A stretch of 17,612 bases of DNA from an uncultured Planctomycetaceae bacterium (lineage in GTDB: Bacteria; Planctomycetota; Planctomycetia; Pirellulales; UBA1268), in contig CALAZQ010000106.1 in NCBI GenBank assembly GCA_937926325.1, positions 1 to 17,612 on the forward strand, read 5' to 3'. The notes below the pieces were generated by a model. The model had not been told where the DNA came from. It was given only the letters and a program-made list of their open reading frames with translations, and did not search any database. How positions within the stretch are numbered: position 1 is the first letter of the stretch; each line of letters starts with the position of its first letter. This document shows, piece after piece, positions 7,345 to 15,618 of the stretch. Made by a program: the position numbers and the translations under genes.

Positions 7345-7932
7345 ATGCAGAAAACTGTGTACACGACTGGCGAAGCTGCAAAGATTTGCAAGGTCAGCCA
7401 GCAGACGATTATCCGCTGCTTCGATTCCGGTCAGCTGAAGGGCTTTCGGGTTCCGGGCAGCCGCTTCCGGCGGATTCCCCGGGATCAGCTGTTCCTGTTT
7501 ATGCGGGACAACGGCATTCCGACCGATGCCCTTGAGAGCGGCCGGCGGAAAATTCTGGTGGTGGATGACGACCAGGATTTGGTCGAGCTGATCACCGACG
7601 TGCTTGAGCGGGATGGCCGCTTCGAGACCCGCAGTGTGAACAACGGCTTTGATGCCGGCATGATGGTAAAGGACTACCGTCCCGACCTGATCGTGCTCGA
7701 CGTCATGCTGCCTGACATCAATGGGAAAGAGGTCTGCCAGCGGGTGCGGAGCGACTCGACCATGGACGAGGTGCGAATCATCTGCATCTCCGGCATGTGC
7801 GAGCCCGACAAGATCGAGGATCTCAAGGCGTCCGGTGCCAACGAGTTCCTGCAGAAGCCTTTCGAAGCCGAGGTGCTTGTCGATCGGATCTGCACCCTGC
7901 TCGATATCGAGTCGGTTCCGGCCGCATCCTGA
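7345..7932 (+). CDS. HTH-receiver response regulator
   Basis: A 195-residue protein with the reverse of the usual order. An excisionase/MerR-type helix-turn-helix is at about residues 4-55 (YTTGEAAKICKVSQQTIIRC...GSRFRRIPRDQL), and a CheY-like receiver domain is at 68-190. The receiver has the acidic cluster D74-D76, the phospho-acceptor D119 (LIVLDVMLP), the switch residue S149 and the conserved K171 (LQKPF), so it should be phosphorylatable. It probably binds DNA and is controlled by the histidine kinase that starts 1 bp after its stop codon. A purine-rich GGGAGAGGG lies about 11 nt before the ATG. The DNA target is unknown; the downstream hopanoid genes are a candidate by position only. 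Confidence 0.92.
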   Translation: MQKTVYTTGEAAKICKVSQQTIIRCFDSGQLKGFRVPGSRFRRIPRDQLFLFMRDNGIPTDALESGRRKILVVDDDQDLVELITDVLERDGRFETRSVNNGFDAGMMVKDYRPDLIVLDVMLPDINGKEVCQRVRSDSTMDEVRIICISGMCEPDKIEDLKASGANEFLQKPFEAEVLVDRICTLLDIESVPAAS

Positions 7933-7933
7933 T

Positions 7934-9271
7934 ATGGAGATCGCCCCGGCCCGGCTGCTGCTGCAGTTGCCGACCGAACGGCTGGTTTCACTTCCGGTCC
8001 CGCGTCGGGCCTGTCTTGGCCTGACGCGGGCCGTCGTGTTTGTCACCCGCCAGCTGGCCAGCGGGCGGCCGGGCGGAATCAGTGACAGGATCGCTGGCGA
8101 TGACTGGCGGGATGCCTGTTGGCGGCTGGGCGGCACGAGCCCCAGTGTCGCAGTCTGGCTGGTGACTGCTGAAAGAAGGCTTGCGGCTGCTGCTGCCGGG
8201 CAGGCTGAACCTTCACCGCTGCGGCGCTGGCTTGAAGGGCTGCGGGCCGCTTTGGTGATTCCGGGCAGTCCTGAGGGGACCGTCCGTCTTCGGGCGGCCC
8301 TGCCGGTTCCTGAAGCGGTCGTGAACAGCCTCGCGCGGGGGCACTATCACGAGACGGTCGATCCGTCGGGTGGAGTTGTCTCGCGGGCCGTTGCCGGTGG
8401 CTGGCTTGAACAGCTCGCGCGGTGGTCGACGAAGCCGGAGGCAGCGGCCTGCACTCCGGGGCGATCTGCCGGTGGAGCGGCACGTGGGGCCGAGGCCGAT
8501 CCTGCTGCGATGCTGCTCGAGGAGGCACTGCTCGGGGCGACTGCGGTGGAGGGGTTGGCGTCTGACTTTGAGGCCCGGGTGGCCACGGCCCGGCTCGACT
8601 CGATCCGCGAGCTCGCCTACGGTGCCGGGCATGAAATCAATAATCCCCTGGCCAACATTGCCGCCCGGGCGCAGGCCCTGCTGCCCGATGAGGAGAATCC
8701 CGAACGCCGTCGCCGGCTGGCGACCATTGTTGACCAGGCCTTCCGGGCCCGCGACATGATCGGCGGCCTGATGATCTTTGCCCGACCGCCCCGGCCCCAG
8801 CCGGTGGCGACGCCGGTGGCGACCCTGATTGCCAACGTGGTCGATTCGCTGGGCCCCGCGGCCGATCAGCACGGGGTCCGGCTGGTGGTCAGCCCTCCGC
8901 CCACGCCCCTGACCGTGCTGGTCGACGGCAGTCAAGTCGAAGACTCGCTGCGGGCCGTGGTGCTCAATGGCATCGAAGCAATCGTCGGCGGAGGCACCGT
9001 GATCATCGAGGTGACTGTCGAGGATGCCGCGGACGGAAACAGCTGTCTCATCACGGTCATCGATAACGGTGCCGGGATGAGCCGTGAGACGGTTGAACGG
9101 GTGTTCGATCCCTTCTTCAGCGGTCGCGAGGCGGGCCGTGGGATCGGGCTGGGGCTTTCGAAGGCGTTGCGACTGATTGATGCCAATGGGGGCCGGATGA
9201 CGGTCGCCTCGCGGCCGCAGCAAGGAACCACCGTTGCGGTGAGGCTGCCGTTGGCTGCCGAAAGGCAGTAA
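7934..9271 (+). CDS. Soluble sensor histidine kinase
   Basis: A 445-residue cognate kinase for the preceding regulator. The H-box GHEINNPL carries the phospho-accepting H233. The HATPase domain shows the N-box (N345, NGIEAI), G1 box DNGAG (377-381), F-box FDPFFSG and G2 box GRGIGLGLSKA (from 401). The N-terminal 220 residues are an unrecognised input region with no clear transmembrane segment, so it is probably cytosolic and may sense an internal signal or partner. ATG 7934 is 1 bp past the regulator stop, pointing to translational coupling; no separate Shine-Dalgarno site is visible. The open frame extends upstream inside the regulator gene but is not needed. Squalene-hopene cyclase begins 202 bp downstream. 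Confidence 0.93.
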   Translation: MEIAPARLLLQLPTERLVSLPVPRRACLGLTRAVVFVTRQLASGRPGGISDRIAGDDWRDACWRLGGTSPSVAVWLVTAERRLAAAAAGQAEPSPLRRWLEGLRAALVIPGSPEGTVRLRAALPVPEAVVNSLARGHYHETVDPSGGVVSRAVAGGWLEQLARWSTKPEAAACTPGRSAGGAARGAEADPAAMLLEEALLGATAVEGLASDFEARVATARLDSIRELAYGAGHEINNPLANIAARAQALLPDEENPERRRRLATIVDQAFRARDMIGGLMIFARPPRPQPVATPVATLIANVVDSLGPAADQHGVRLVVSPPPTPLTVLVDGSQVEDSLRAVVLNGIEAIVGGGTVIIEVTVEDAADGNSCLITVIDNGAGMSRETVERVFDPFFSGREAGRGIGLGLSKALRLIDANGGRMTVASRPQQGTTVAVRLPLAAERQ

Positions 9272-9473
9272 AGTCTGCTCAGCTTTCCTAGAGTTCCCCG
9301 CGATGGCAGGCGAACGATTCGGTGGCCGGTTGAGACCGTCCGCTGCCGCTCGTGTGGATCGTGTTCGCACTTGCCGACGATCGCCCGCGTTCTCTATTCT
9401 CCCCCGAACGCGTGTTCGCCGAAAGCTGGTCGAAGGATCGATCAGCCGACCTTTGTTCCAGCACGAGCTCAGC

Positions 9474-11642
9474 ATGGATGCCTCAACGAGCCTTTCCGAT
9501 CTTGCCGATATCGCCCCGCCGCCCGCACTGCCACCTCGCCATGCCCCACGTTACGAAGGGTCGTCTGGGCGGGCAGGCTTACCCTCCAGGCTTGACTGCC
9601 GCCACGAGCAGTCAGCCTCGGAGATTCGGGCAGTCCGCACTCTGGGACTCCTCGGGTTGGCAATCGGTCAGACCATGGACTGGTTTCTGCGGCGGCAGCA
9701 GGACGACGGTCACTGGCGGGGTCCCCTCGAAGGCGACACCATCCTGGAAAGTGAATACCTGCTGATCCGGGCATGGGCCGGAAGGCTCGATGATGCCGAT
9801 GCGGTCGGCTGTGGTGAACGGATCCTGCGGGAGCAGCTGCCTACCGGTGGCTGGGCGATTTACCCGGGTGGTGTGGTCGATCCCAGTGCGAGCGTGAAGG
9901 CTTACCTCGCCCTGAAAATCCTCGGGGCCGACCCTGCATCTGAGCCACTCAGGCGAGCCCGCCGGGCGATTGCGGCCGCCGGTGGTCCCTGGGCGGTCAA
10001 CAGTTTCACCCGCTTTTATCTGGCCCTGCTGGGGCAAATCCCCTACGCCGCCTGTCCAGCTGTGCCGCCGGAAATGATTCTCTTGCCCGACTGGTTTCCG
10101 GTGAGCCTGCACCGGGTGTCTGCCTGGTCGCGGACAATGATCGTGCCGCTCTCGCTGATCTGGGCGTTCAAGCCTGTGCGGCGGCTGCCAACTTCCCAGG
10201 GCATTGCCGAGCTCTATGCGGAACTTCCCGATCCCGACCACGTGCCACCCATCGGTGCGGACGATGCCTGGTCACGTTTTTTTCGGGGCCTTGACCGTTG
10301 TTTGAAGGCTGCTGACAGTCTCGGCTTTCGTCCCCTGCGAAGCCGGGCGGTCGCCGCCTGCCGCCGCTGGATGCTCGCGCGGTTCACCGCCAGCGACGGT
10401 CTGGGTGCCATCTTTCCGCCGATTGTCTGGAGCATCGTCGCCCTCCGAGCCATGGGCTGTGCCGACGATTCGCCGGAGGTGGAGGAGTGCTGGAACCAAC
10501 TCGCCGGACTTGTCGAGCGGCCAGGCGATGGCACGACTCGAATTGAGCCCTGTCGTTCACCGGTCTGGGATACCGCCATCACGCTCCGGGGCCTTGCCGA
10601 TACGCAGGCAGCGAACGCTGAATCGCGACCGCCCGCGTTGCAGACCGCGATGAATCGCGCGGTTGACTGGCTGCTTGATCGCGAGGTGCGGTTCGCCGGT
10701 GACTGGGCCCGGCGGGTGCAGGCCGAGCCGTCGGGCTGGTGCTTTGAATATGCCAACCGGCACTATCCCGATGTCGATGACACCGCCATGGTGCTGATTG
10801 CCCTGGCAGCGTGGCAGCGGGTGCCGGGCGAGCAGGCGGCTGATCGGCGGCGACAGCGACGGATTGCGCAGGCTGCCGCTCGGGCGCGACAGTGGCTGGC
10901 CGCCATGCAGAATGCGGACGGCGGCTGGGGGGCCTTCGACCGGGACAACAACTGCGAACTACTCTGCAAGGTGCCGTTCGCCGACCACAATGCCATGATC
11001 GATCCGAGTTCGCCGGACCTGGCCGGCCGGGTGCTTGAGGCACTCGGCAGCCTGCGGCTGCGGATGGGTGATCCGACGGTCGATCGTGCCGTCGGCTACC
11101 TGCGACAGACCCAGGAGCGCGACGGCAGCTGGTTCGGCCGCTGGGGGGTCAACTACATTTACGGCACCTGGCAGGCCATCGAAGGCCTGCGGGCGGTGGG
11201 GCTCGCCGCGGACGATCCTGCAATCATTGCAGGCGTTCGCTGGCTGGAGTCGCGGCAGCAGGCCGACGGTGGCTGGGGGGAAACGCCGGCCAGTTACGCC
11301 GACCCGGCGTTGGCGGGTGTGGGCGAGCCGACGCCCTCGCAGACAGCCTGGGCAGTGGCTGGATTGATCGCCGCCGGCCGGCATGACTCGCCGGCAGCCC
11401 GCCGCGGGGTGCAGTGGCTGATCACCCGGCAGCGGGCCGACGGTGACTGGGACGAGACCGCCTTCACCGGGACCGGGTTCCCCAAGGTCTTCTATCTGCG
11501 TTACCACTACTACCGGGTTTCCTTCCCGCTGATCGCCCTGGCCCGGTGGCGGGCGGCGATGGACCCGTCAGCCAGCAGAATGGGAATGGAACACGGGGCA
11601 GCTGCCCCAGACCGTGACAGCCTCCAGGAGTTCGTGGCATGA
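9474..11642 (+). CDS. shc: Squalene-hopene cyclase
   Basis: Cyclises squalene to hopene or hopanol, the committed step of hopanoid synthesis; the family is monotopic on the inner membrane face. The 722 residues from ATG 9474 compare with about 630-720 for the family. The catalytic DxDD motif is D433-V-D-D436 (HYPDVDDTAMV). QW repeats are seen at 75-81, 479-485, 547-553, 595-601 and 653-659. The C-terminal FTGTGFPKVFYLRYHYY block is typical of bacterial cyclases. The frame is open to ATG 9303, but the extra 57 residues are arginine-rich and unlike the family, so the later start is preferred; neither start has a strong Shine-Dalgarno site. Its stop overlaps the hpnH start as ATGA. Confidence 0.95.
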   Translation: MDASTSLSDLADIAPPPALPPRHAPRYEGSSGRAGLPSRLDCRHEQSASEIRAVRTLGLLGLAIGQTMDWFLRRQQDDGHWRGPLEGDTILESEYLLIRAWAGRLDDADAVGCGERILREQLPTGGWAIYPGGVVDPSASVKAYLALKILGADPASEPLRRARRAIAAAGGPWAVNSFTRFYLALLGQIPYAACPAVPPEMILLPDWFPVSLHRVSAWSRTMIVPLSLIWAFKPVRRLPTSQGIAELYAELPDPDHVPPIGADDAWSRFFRGLDRCLKAADSLGFRPLRSRAVAACRRWMLARFTASDGLGAIFPPIVWSIVALRAMGCADDSPEVEECWNQLAGLVERPGDGTTRIEPCRSPVWDTAITLRGLADTQAANAESRPPALQTAMNRAVDWLLDREVRFAGDWARRVQAEPSGWCFEYANRHYPDVDDTAMVLIALAAWQRVPGEQAADRRRQRRIAQAAARARQWLAAMQNADGGWGAFDRDNNCELLCKVPFADHNAMIDPSSPDLAGRVLEALGSLRLRMGDPTVDRAVGYLRQTQERDGSWFGRWGVNYIYGTWQAIEGLRAVGLAADDPAIIAGVRWLESRQQADGGWGETPASYADPALAGVGEPTPSQTAWAVAGLIAAGRHDSPAARRGVQWLITRQRADGDWDETAFTGTGFPKVFYLRYHYYRVSFPLIALARWRAAMDPSASRMGMEHGAAAPDRDSLQEFVA

Positions 11643-12745
11643 GTGTTCCGGTTGGCCAGATGATGGCGGTGCTGCGGCACGTGGCGATCCAGCGGTTGCG
11701 GGGCAACCGGCGGTATCCGCTCGTGCTGATGCTCGAACCGCTCTTTCGCTGCAACCTGGCCTGCGCCGGTTGTGGCAAGATCCAGCATCCGGCCGATGTG
11801 CTGCGGCAGAACCTCTCGCCCGAGGACTGCTTCCGCGCGGTGGACGAGTGCGGGGCGCCGATTGTCGCCATCCCTGGCGGCGAGCCCCTGCTGCACCCGC
11901 AGATCGACGAAATCATCGCCGGCATCGTGGCCCGCAAGAAGTATCTCTACGTCTGCACCAATGCGATCAAGCTCGAGGAGATGCTTCCCCGGTTCAGACC
12001 ATCAAAATACCTCGCGTTCTCGGTCCATCTTGACGGCCTCCAGCGGGAGCACGATGCCTCGGTCTGCCGCGAGGGGGTGCATGCGATGGCGATCGACGCG
12101 ATCAAGGCGGCCCGCACGGCGGGCTTTCGGGTAACCACCAACTCGACCCTCTTCGCCGATGCCGACCCTGACCGCTGCCGTGAGTTCTTTGACGAGGTGA
12201 TGGCCCTCGGGGTCGAGGGGATGATGGTCTCCCCCGGCTATTCCTATGAGAAGGCACCCGATCAAGAAAACTTCCTTTCCCGCGAGCGGAGCCAGGGACT
12301 GTTTCGGGCGATCTTCCGTGGTGCCGGTCGGCGGTGGCGGTTCAATCAATCGCCGGTCTTCCTGGAGTTTCTCAAGGGGGCCTGGGAACTCGAGTGCCGT
12401 CCCTGGGGCACGCCCTCGTACAGCCTGTTCGGCTGGCAGAAGCCCTGCTATCTGCTTGATGACGGCTATGCCGCCAGTTTTGCTGAATTGATGGAGACCA
12501 CCGACTGGTCGGCCTATGGTCGGGCCAGCGGCAATCCCAAGTGCCAGCAGTGCATGGCCCACTGCGGCTATGAGCCAGCCGCGGTCGAGGCGACCTTCGG
12601 CTCGTGGCGAGGCTTCTGGCGGACGGCCCGGCTGATGCTGCTGGGAGCACCGGATCAGCCGGCCGTCTCTCCGAGCCCTGCCCCGCAGCCGCGGCTGCCT
12701 CGGCTCCCTATCGTCGATCCAGTGCCGGCCGAGCGAGTCGCCTGA
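11639..12745 (+). CDS. hpnH: Adenosyl-hopene synthase, radical SAM (HpnH)
   Basis: Joins the 5'-deoxyadenosyl group to hopene, giving adenosylhopane, the first step to extended C35 hopanoids. The 368-residue length suits the family. The radical SAM cluster motif is C38-x3-C42-x2-C45 (FRCNLACAGCGKIQHP), followed by IPGGEPLLHP. The body carries SVHLDGL and VSPGYSYEKAPDQENFL, as in HpnH proteins. C-terminal cysteines include CQQCMAHCGYEP near 300. An AGGAG site 8 nt upstream and the ATGA overlap with the cyclase show tight coupling. The last 40 residues are proline-rich and probably disordered. The stop codon directly abuts the stop of the convergent ROK kinase gene. Confidence 0.95.
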   Translation: MSVPVGQMMAVLRHVAIQRLRGNRRYPLVLMLEPLFRCNLACAGCGKIQHPADVLRQNLSPEDCFRAVDECGAPIVAIPGGEPLLHPQIDEIIAGIVARKKYLYVCTNAIKLEEMLPRFRPSKYLAFSVHLDGLQREHDASVCREGVHAMAIDAIKAARTAGFRVTTNSTLFADADPDRCREFFDEVMALGVEGMMVSPGYSYEKAPDQENFLSRERSQGLFRAIFRGAGRRWRFNQSPVFLEFLKGAWELECRPWGTPSYSLFGWQKPCYLLDDGYAASFAELMETTDWSAYGRASGNPKCQQCMAHCGYEPAAVEATFGSWRGFWRTARLMLLGAPDQPAVSPSPAPQPRLPRLPIVDPVPAERVA

Positions 12746-13810
12746 TCAGCGAGTGGTTGCTCGGTCAGCCAGCAGCCGCTGCGCCTCGATTGCTGCGCCC
12801 CGGGCTCCGGCAGTGTCGCCGTCGGGCATGATGGCAATTGGGATCTCGGCCTGCTCCTCCCGCTGCCTGGGCAGCCCGCCGCGGACTTCAGCGAGAAACC
12901 ACTGCTGAAACTCAGTTGCCGTTTCGATGGCTCCACCGCCGACGATCAGGGCATCCGGATCGAAGACGTTGATCATTTGATCGAAGAACAGCCCGAGGCC
13001 GCGGGCCTGCACCTGAAAGATGGCCCGGCACATGGGGTCGCCAGCAGCGGCCAGGCCACGAACCCGTACCGCTGCCGCTGCCGGCTCCACCCCGGCCAGC
13101 TCGTGGCCGGGAAACCGTGGCAGGAAATGCGGCAGGAGGTTTTGCCGGATTGCCGTCAGCGAGCAGAGCGATTCCAGATCGCCCGTGCGGCCACAGTTGC
13201 AGTGCGGGGCAACCCCGGCCAGGTCGGGCAACTGTTCGACCAAGGCGGCCACTGGCAGCAGCACGTGGCCAAGCTCACCCCCGAAGCCATGGCTGCCGGC
13301 AACAACCGTTCCGTTGTGGATGATGCCGCCGCCCAAGCCGGTGCCGATGATGGCCGCCACACTGGTCCGGCCGGGCTCGGTGCCGAACATGCTGGCATGC
13401 CCCCAGACCGCCGCCGCATTCCCGTCGTTGAGATAGTGCACCGGCAGGCCAAGCAATGCTGCAAGCCCACCGCGGATGTCGAAGCCAGCCCAGTCGGCAT
13501 GGACGAAGTTGGTCGAACCGCGGCGGCTGAGCACACCGGCCGCCGAAGCCGGCCCCGGGGTGTCGAGGCCGACAGCGGCCAGGTCGCCGCGGCTGGCACC
13601 TGCCCGGTCAAGCGCCCGGTCGAGCCCCGCGGCGATCTGCTGCAGGCAGACCTGCGGCCCCTCGACGCTGCGTGCCGGATGTTCGCAGAGGCCATCAATC
13701 AGAAATTGTCCATCCTGGTCGAGCAGGGTGACATTGACGGCGGTTCCGCCGAGGTCGATGCCGGCGACGAGGCTCGGGCTGTCAGCGGACGAGAAAGTGG
13801 TTTTGGGCAT
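12746..13810 (-). CDS. ROK-family sugar kinase, glucokinase-like
   Basis: A 354-residue cytosolic kinase of the ROK family, which phosphorylates glucose or related sugars with ATP. It has the N-terminal phosphate loop VAGIDLGGT (15-23), the catalytic aspartate D129 in NDGNAAAVWGH, the IGTGLGGGII adenosine region and GGELGH (178-182). The ROK zinc site normally uses one histidine and three cysteines in a CxCGxxGC pattern. Here H182, C204 and C206 are present, but the third cysteine is D211 (CNCGRTGDLE), so zinc binding may be altered. ATG 13810 was chosen because the frame before it only reaches a TTG at 13843 inside a repeat. No Shine-Dalgarno site is seen. Glucose as substrate is a guess from family frequency. 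Confidence 0.9.
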   Translation of the reverse strand: MPKTTFSSADSPSLVAGIDLGGTAVNVTLLDQDGQFLIDGLCEHPARSVEGPQVCLQQIAAGLDRALDRAGASRGDLAAVGLDTPGPASAAGVLSRRGSTNFVHADWAGFDIRGGLAALLGLPVHYLNDGNAAAVWGHASMFGTEPGRTSVAAIIGTGLGGGIIHNGTVVAGSHGFGGELGHVLLPVAALVEQLPDLAGVAPHCNCGRTGDLESLCSLTAIRQNLLPHFLPRFPGHELAGVEPAAAAVRVRGLAAAGDPMCRAIFQVQARGLGLFFDQMINVFDPDALIVGGGAIETATEFQQWFLAEVRGGLPRQREEQAEIPIAIMPDGDTAGARGAAIEAQRLLADRATTR

Positions 13811-13829
13811 CAAGCGGGGCTCGCAGCAA

Positions 13830-13960
13830 GGAGGGAAGTGCAAAAACCACGAAGGGCACGAAGAAAGACGGAGGAAAGGCCCTCGTCGTCACAATTGCGG
13901 GACGAAACAGGGAGGAGGCCAAAGCCCCTTCGTGTCCTTCGTGCCTTCGTGGTGCCCTCC
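13830..13960. repeat. Inverted-repeat element with ACCACGAAGG motifs (MITE-like or dispersed repeat)
   Basis: About 36-bp imperfect inverted arms lie at 13846-13881 and 13917-13953. Both begin ACCACGAAGG (read inward), continue with CACGAAG and end in GGCC. Outer GGAGGG/CCCTCC pairs (13830-13835 and 13955-13960) extend the symmetry. The CACGAAG unit recurs within each arm. The spacer of about 35 bp has no open frame. The element fills most of the gap between the SufE-like gene and the ROK gene. I recall similar CACGAAGG-rich repeats dispersed in many bacterial genomes, but the copy number here cannot be checked. Transcripts across it would form a long hairpin. Confidence 0.7.
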
Positions 13961-13988
13961 AAAAACCAAGTTAGCTGCCACATCATGC

Positions 13989-14423
13989 TCAGGCGGCCGC
14001 CAGCAGTTCCCGGCGGACGCGACCGACGATGGCCCTGAGGCCACGGCTGCGGAGCATGCCGAGAACCTCGGCCAGACCGATCCGGTCGAGCAGGTCGTCG
14101 GCAAGTTCATTGGCCTCGGCCTGCGGGCGGCCCGCGACCGCCTCGGCGAGCAGGGCCACAAACCCTTTCACCGTCGGTGCTTCTTCCGCCACCTCGGCCA
14201 CCAACGACATGCCGCTGTCAGAAACCTCGGGCCAGAGAAAGACTGCCGTCTGGCACTCGTGCACGCGACGGTCCTCCTGCTGCTTGCGGGCCTGATAGTC
14301 GGCTGACAACGGGGGCAGGCGGCCGGCAAAGTCAAGGAGCAGCTCCAGCTTCTCACGGCCGTCGAGGTCCGCGAACTCATCGACGATCCGATCGATGCGA
14401 TCGCTCACCGTATCCATGGGCAT
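13989..14423 (-). CDS. SufE-like sulfur acceptor protein
   Basis: SufE proteins take persulfide sulfur from a cysteine desulfurase and pass it to iron-sulfur or other sulfur pathways. The 144-residue length fits the family (about 140). DRIVDEFADLDGREKLELLLDFA at the N-terminus and the sulfur-accepting C57 in VHECQTAVFLWPE correspond to the GCQSQVW region of E. coli SufE. The C-terminal amphipathic helices (ELADDLLDRIGLAEVLGMLRSRGL) also fit. ATG 14423 or 14417 is the likely start; the open frame continues into the sulfurtransferase gene without family-like sequence. No Shine-Dalgarno site is seen. It lies 40 bp after a thiosulfate sulfurtransferase, so that enzyme, rather than SufS, may be its neighbouring sulfur donor (inference). 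Confidence 0.87.
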   Translation of the reverse strand: MPMDTVSDRIDRIVDEFADLDGREKLELLLDFAGRLPPLSADYQARKQQEDRRVHECQTAVFLWPEVSDSGMSLVAEVAEEAPTVKGFVALLAEAVAGRPQAEANELADDLLDRIGLAEVLGMLRSRGLRAIVGRVRRELLAAA

Positions 14424-14463
14424 GTCCGGGCAACCGGGGGTGCAGGAGAGGGACAGTCTGTTA

Positions 14464-15357
14464 TCAGGCTTCTGCGTGTGGTGCTGCTGGCGGATCCCCA
14501 CCTTCCGGCAGCGAGCCCTTCACAACCGGGACGCCGACACAGTTGCCCCACTCCATCCAAGAGCCGTCATAGTTCTTCACGTTCCCGAAGCCGAGCAGGT
14601 ACTTGAGCACAAACCAGGTCAGGCTCGATCGTTCACCAATCCGGCAGTAGGCGATCGTCGGGCTGCGTCGCTTCAGGTGATTGGCCTTGCAGTAGAGCTT
14701 CTCGAGCTCACGGGCTGGCTTGAATGTGCCGTCGTCGTTGACCGAAAGCGGCCAGGGGATGTTGACCGCCCCAGGGATGTGGCCACCCCGCAGCGCACCT
14801 TCGTTGGGGTAGTCGGGCATGTGCAGCCGCTCACCACAATACTCTTCCGGGCTCCGGACATCGACGAGGGGCTTTCCTGCCTTCTGGTGCTTGAGCACAT
14901 CGTCCCGAAGGGCCCGCACCGATTTGTCTTGTTCTGGAGCTGTATAGCTGGCCGGCGGGTAGGAAACCCGCTCGGACGACCATTCGCGACCCTCGAGCTG
15001 CCACTTCTTGCGGCCGCCGTTCATGATTTTGCAGTTGGGGTGCCCATAGAGCTTGAACACCCAGAAGGCGTAGCAGGCCCACCAGTTGTTCTTGTCGCCG
15101 TAGAAGACAACGGTGGTGTCGTTGCTGATGCCGTTGTCGCGGCAGATCTTTTCAAAGCCGGCCCGATCGACGTAGTCGCGGATGGTCTGGTCCTGCAGGT
15201 CGACCTGCCAGTCGATCTCGACCGCCCCTGGAACGTGCCCCTGGGTGTAAAGGGCTCGGTCCTCGTTGGATTCGACGATTCGGACGGTCGGATCAGTCAG
15301 GTGTTCGGCCACCCAGTCGGTCGAAACGAGCACGTCGGGGTCAGCGTAGTGGGCCAT
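14464..15357 (-). CDS. Thiosulfate / 3-mercaptopyruvate sulfurtransferase (tandem rhodanese)
   Basis: A 297-residue two-domain rhodanese that moves sulfane sulfur from thiosulfate or 3-mercaptopyruvate to cyanide or thiol acceptors. The N-terminal domain (about 7-130) is catalytically inactive. The C-terminal domain (about 150-275) holds the active loop C238-R-I-G-E-R-S. CRxGxR resembles the thiosulfate-type loop, while mercaptopyruvate enzymes usually have CGSGVT, so thiosulfate is favoured. No signal peptide is visible, so it is probably cytosolic. ATG 15357 has GAGGAG 8 nt upstream; the open frame to 15480 adds unrelated sequence. It leads the SufE-like gene by 40 bp. Confidence 0.94.
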   Translation of the reverse strand: MAHYADPDVLVSTDWVAEHLTDPTVRIVESNEDRALYTQGHVPGAVEIDWQVDLQDQTIRDYVDRAGFEKICRDNGISNDTTVVFYGDKNNWWACYAFWVFKLYGHPNCKIMNGGRKKWQLEGREWSSERVSYPPASYTAPEQDKSVRALRDDVLKHQKAGKPLVDVRSPEEYCGERLHMPDYPNEGALRGGHIPGAVNIPWPLSVNDDGTFKPARELEKLYCKANHLKRRSPTIAYCRIGERSSLTWFVLKYLLGFGNVKNYDGSWMEWGNCVGVPVVKGSLPEGGDPPAAPHAEA

Positions 15358-15396
15358 CGATGCAGCTCCTCGGTCGGAAACGTTGTGGGCCGTCCG

Positions 15397-15425
15397 ATCG
15401 TAGTGGATGCACCGAAGGCCTGCAA
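15397..15425 (-). promoter_or_regulatory. Candidate promoter of the sulfurtransferase gene
   Basis: Read on the minus strand, TTGCAG and TACGAT are separated by exactly 17 bp. The predicted start near 15390 gives a leader of about 33 nt that includes the GAGGAG ribosome site at 15366-15371. The -35 match is modest. Confidence 0.4.
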
Positions 15426-15499
15426 CGAGCGGCTGCCGTTGCCGCACTGGGCAGTTTCCGGCCAAGGGAATGACCCGCATCGGAAGTGCCGGGCACCTC

Positions 15500-15527
15500 G
15501 TGACCGCGGAGGCAGATGCGGTAGGAT
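15500..15527 (+). promoter_or_regulatory. Candidate promoter of ettA
   Basis: GTGACC and TAGGAT are separated by 16 bp in the 261-bp divergent gap between the sulfurtransferase gene and ettA. Transcription would start near 15534, about 85 nt before the ettA ATG. The spacing is 1 bp below optimum and the boxes are imperfect. Confidence 0.3.
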
Positions 15528-15618
15528 ATGACGAGGAACGGTCGGTTCTTCGGTTGCCGGTCCCCTATCCCTTTGCCGCCGGCCCTCTCGTCGTCGGCAG
15601 CGATTCGCAGGAGTTTTG

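Noticed and set aside
9303..9473. An N-terminal extension of squalene-hopene cyclase from ATG 9303.
   Set aside because: The added residues are arginine-rich with no family similarity, so the leader is more likely untranslated. It remains possible, as neither start has a strong ribosome site.
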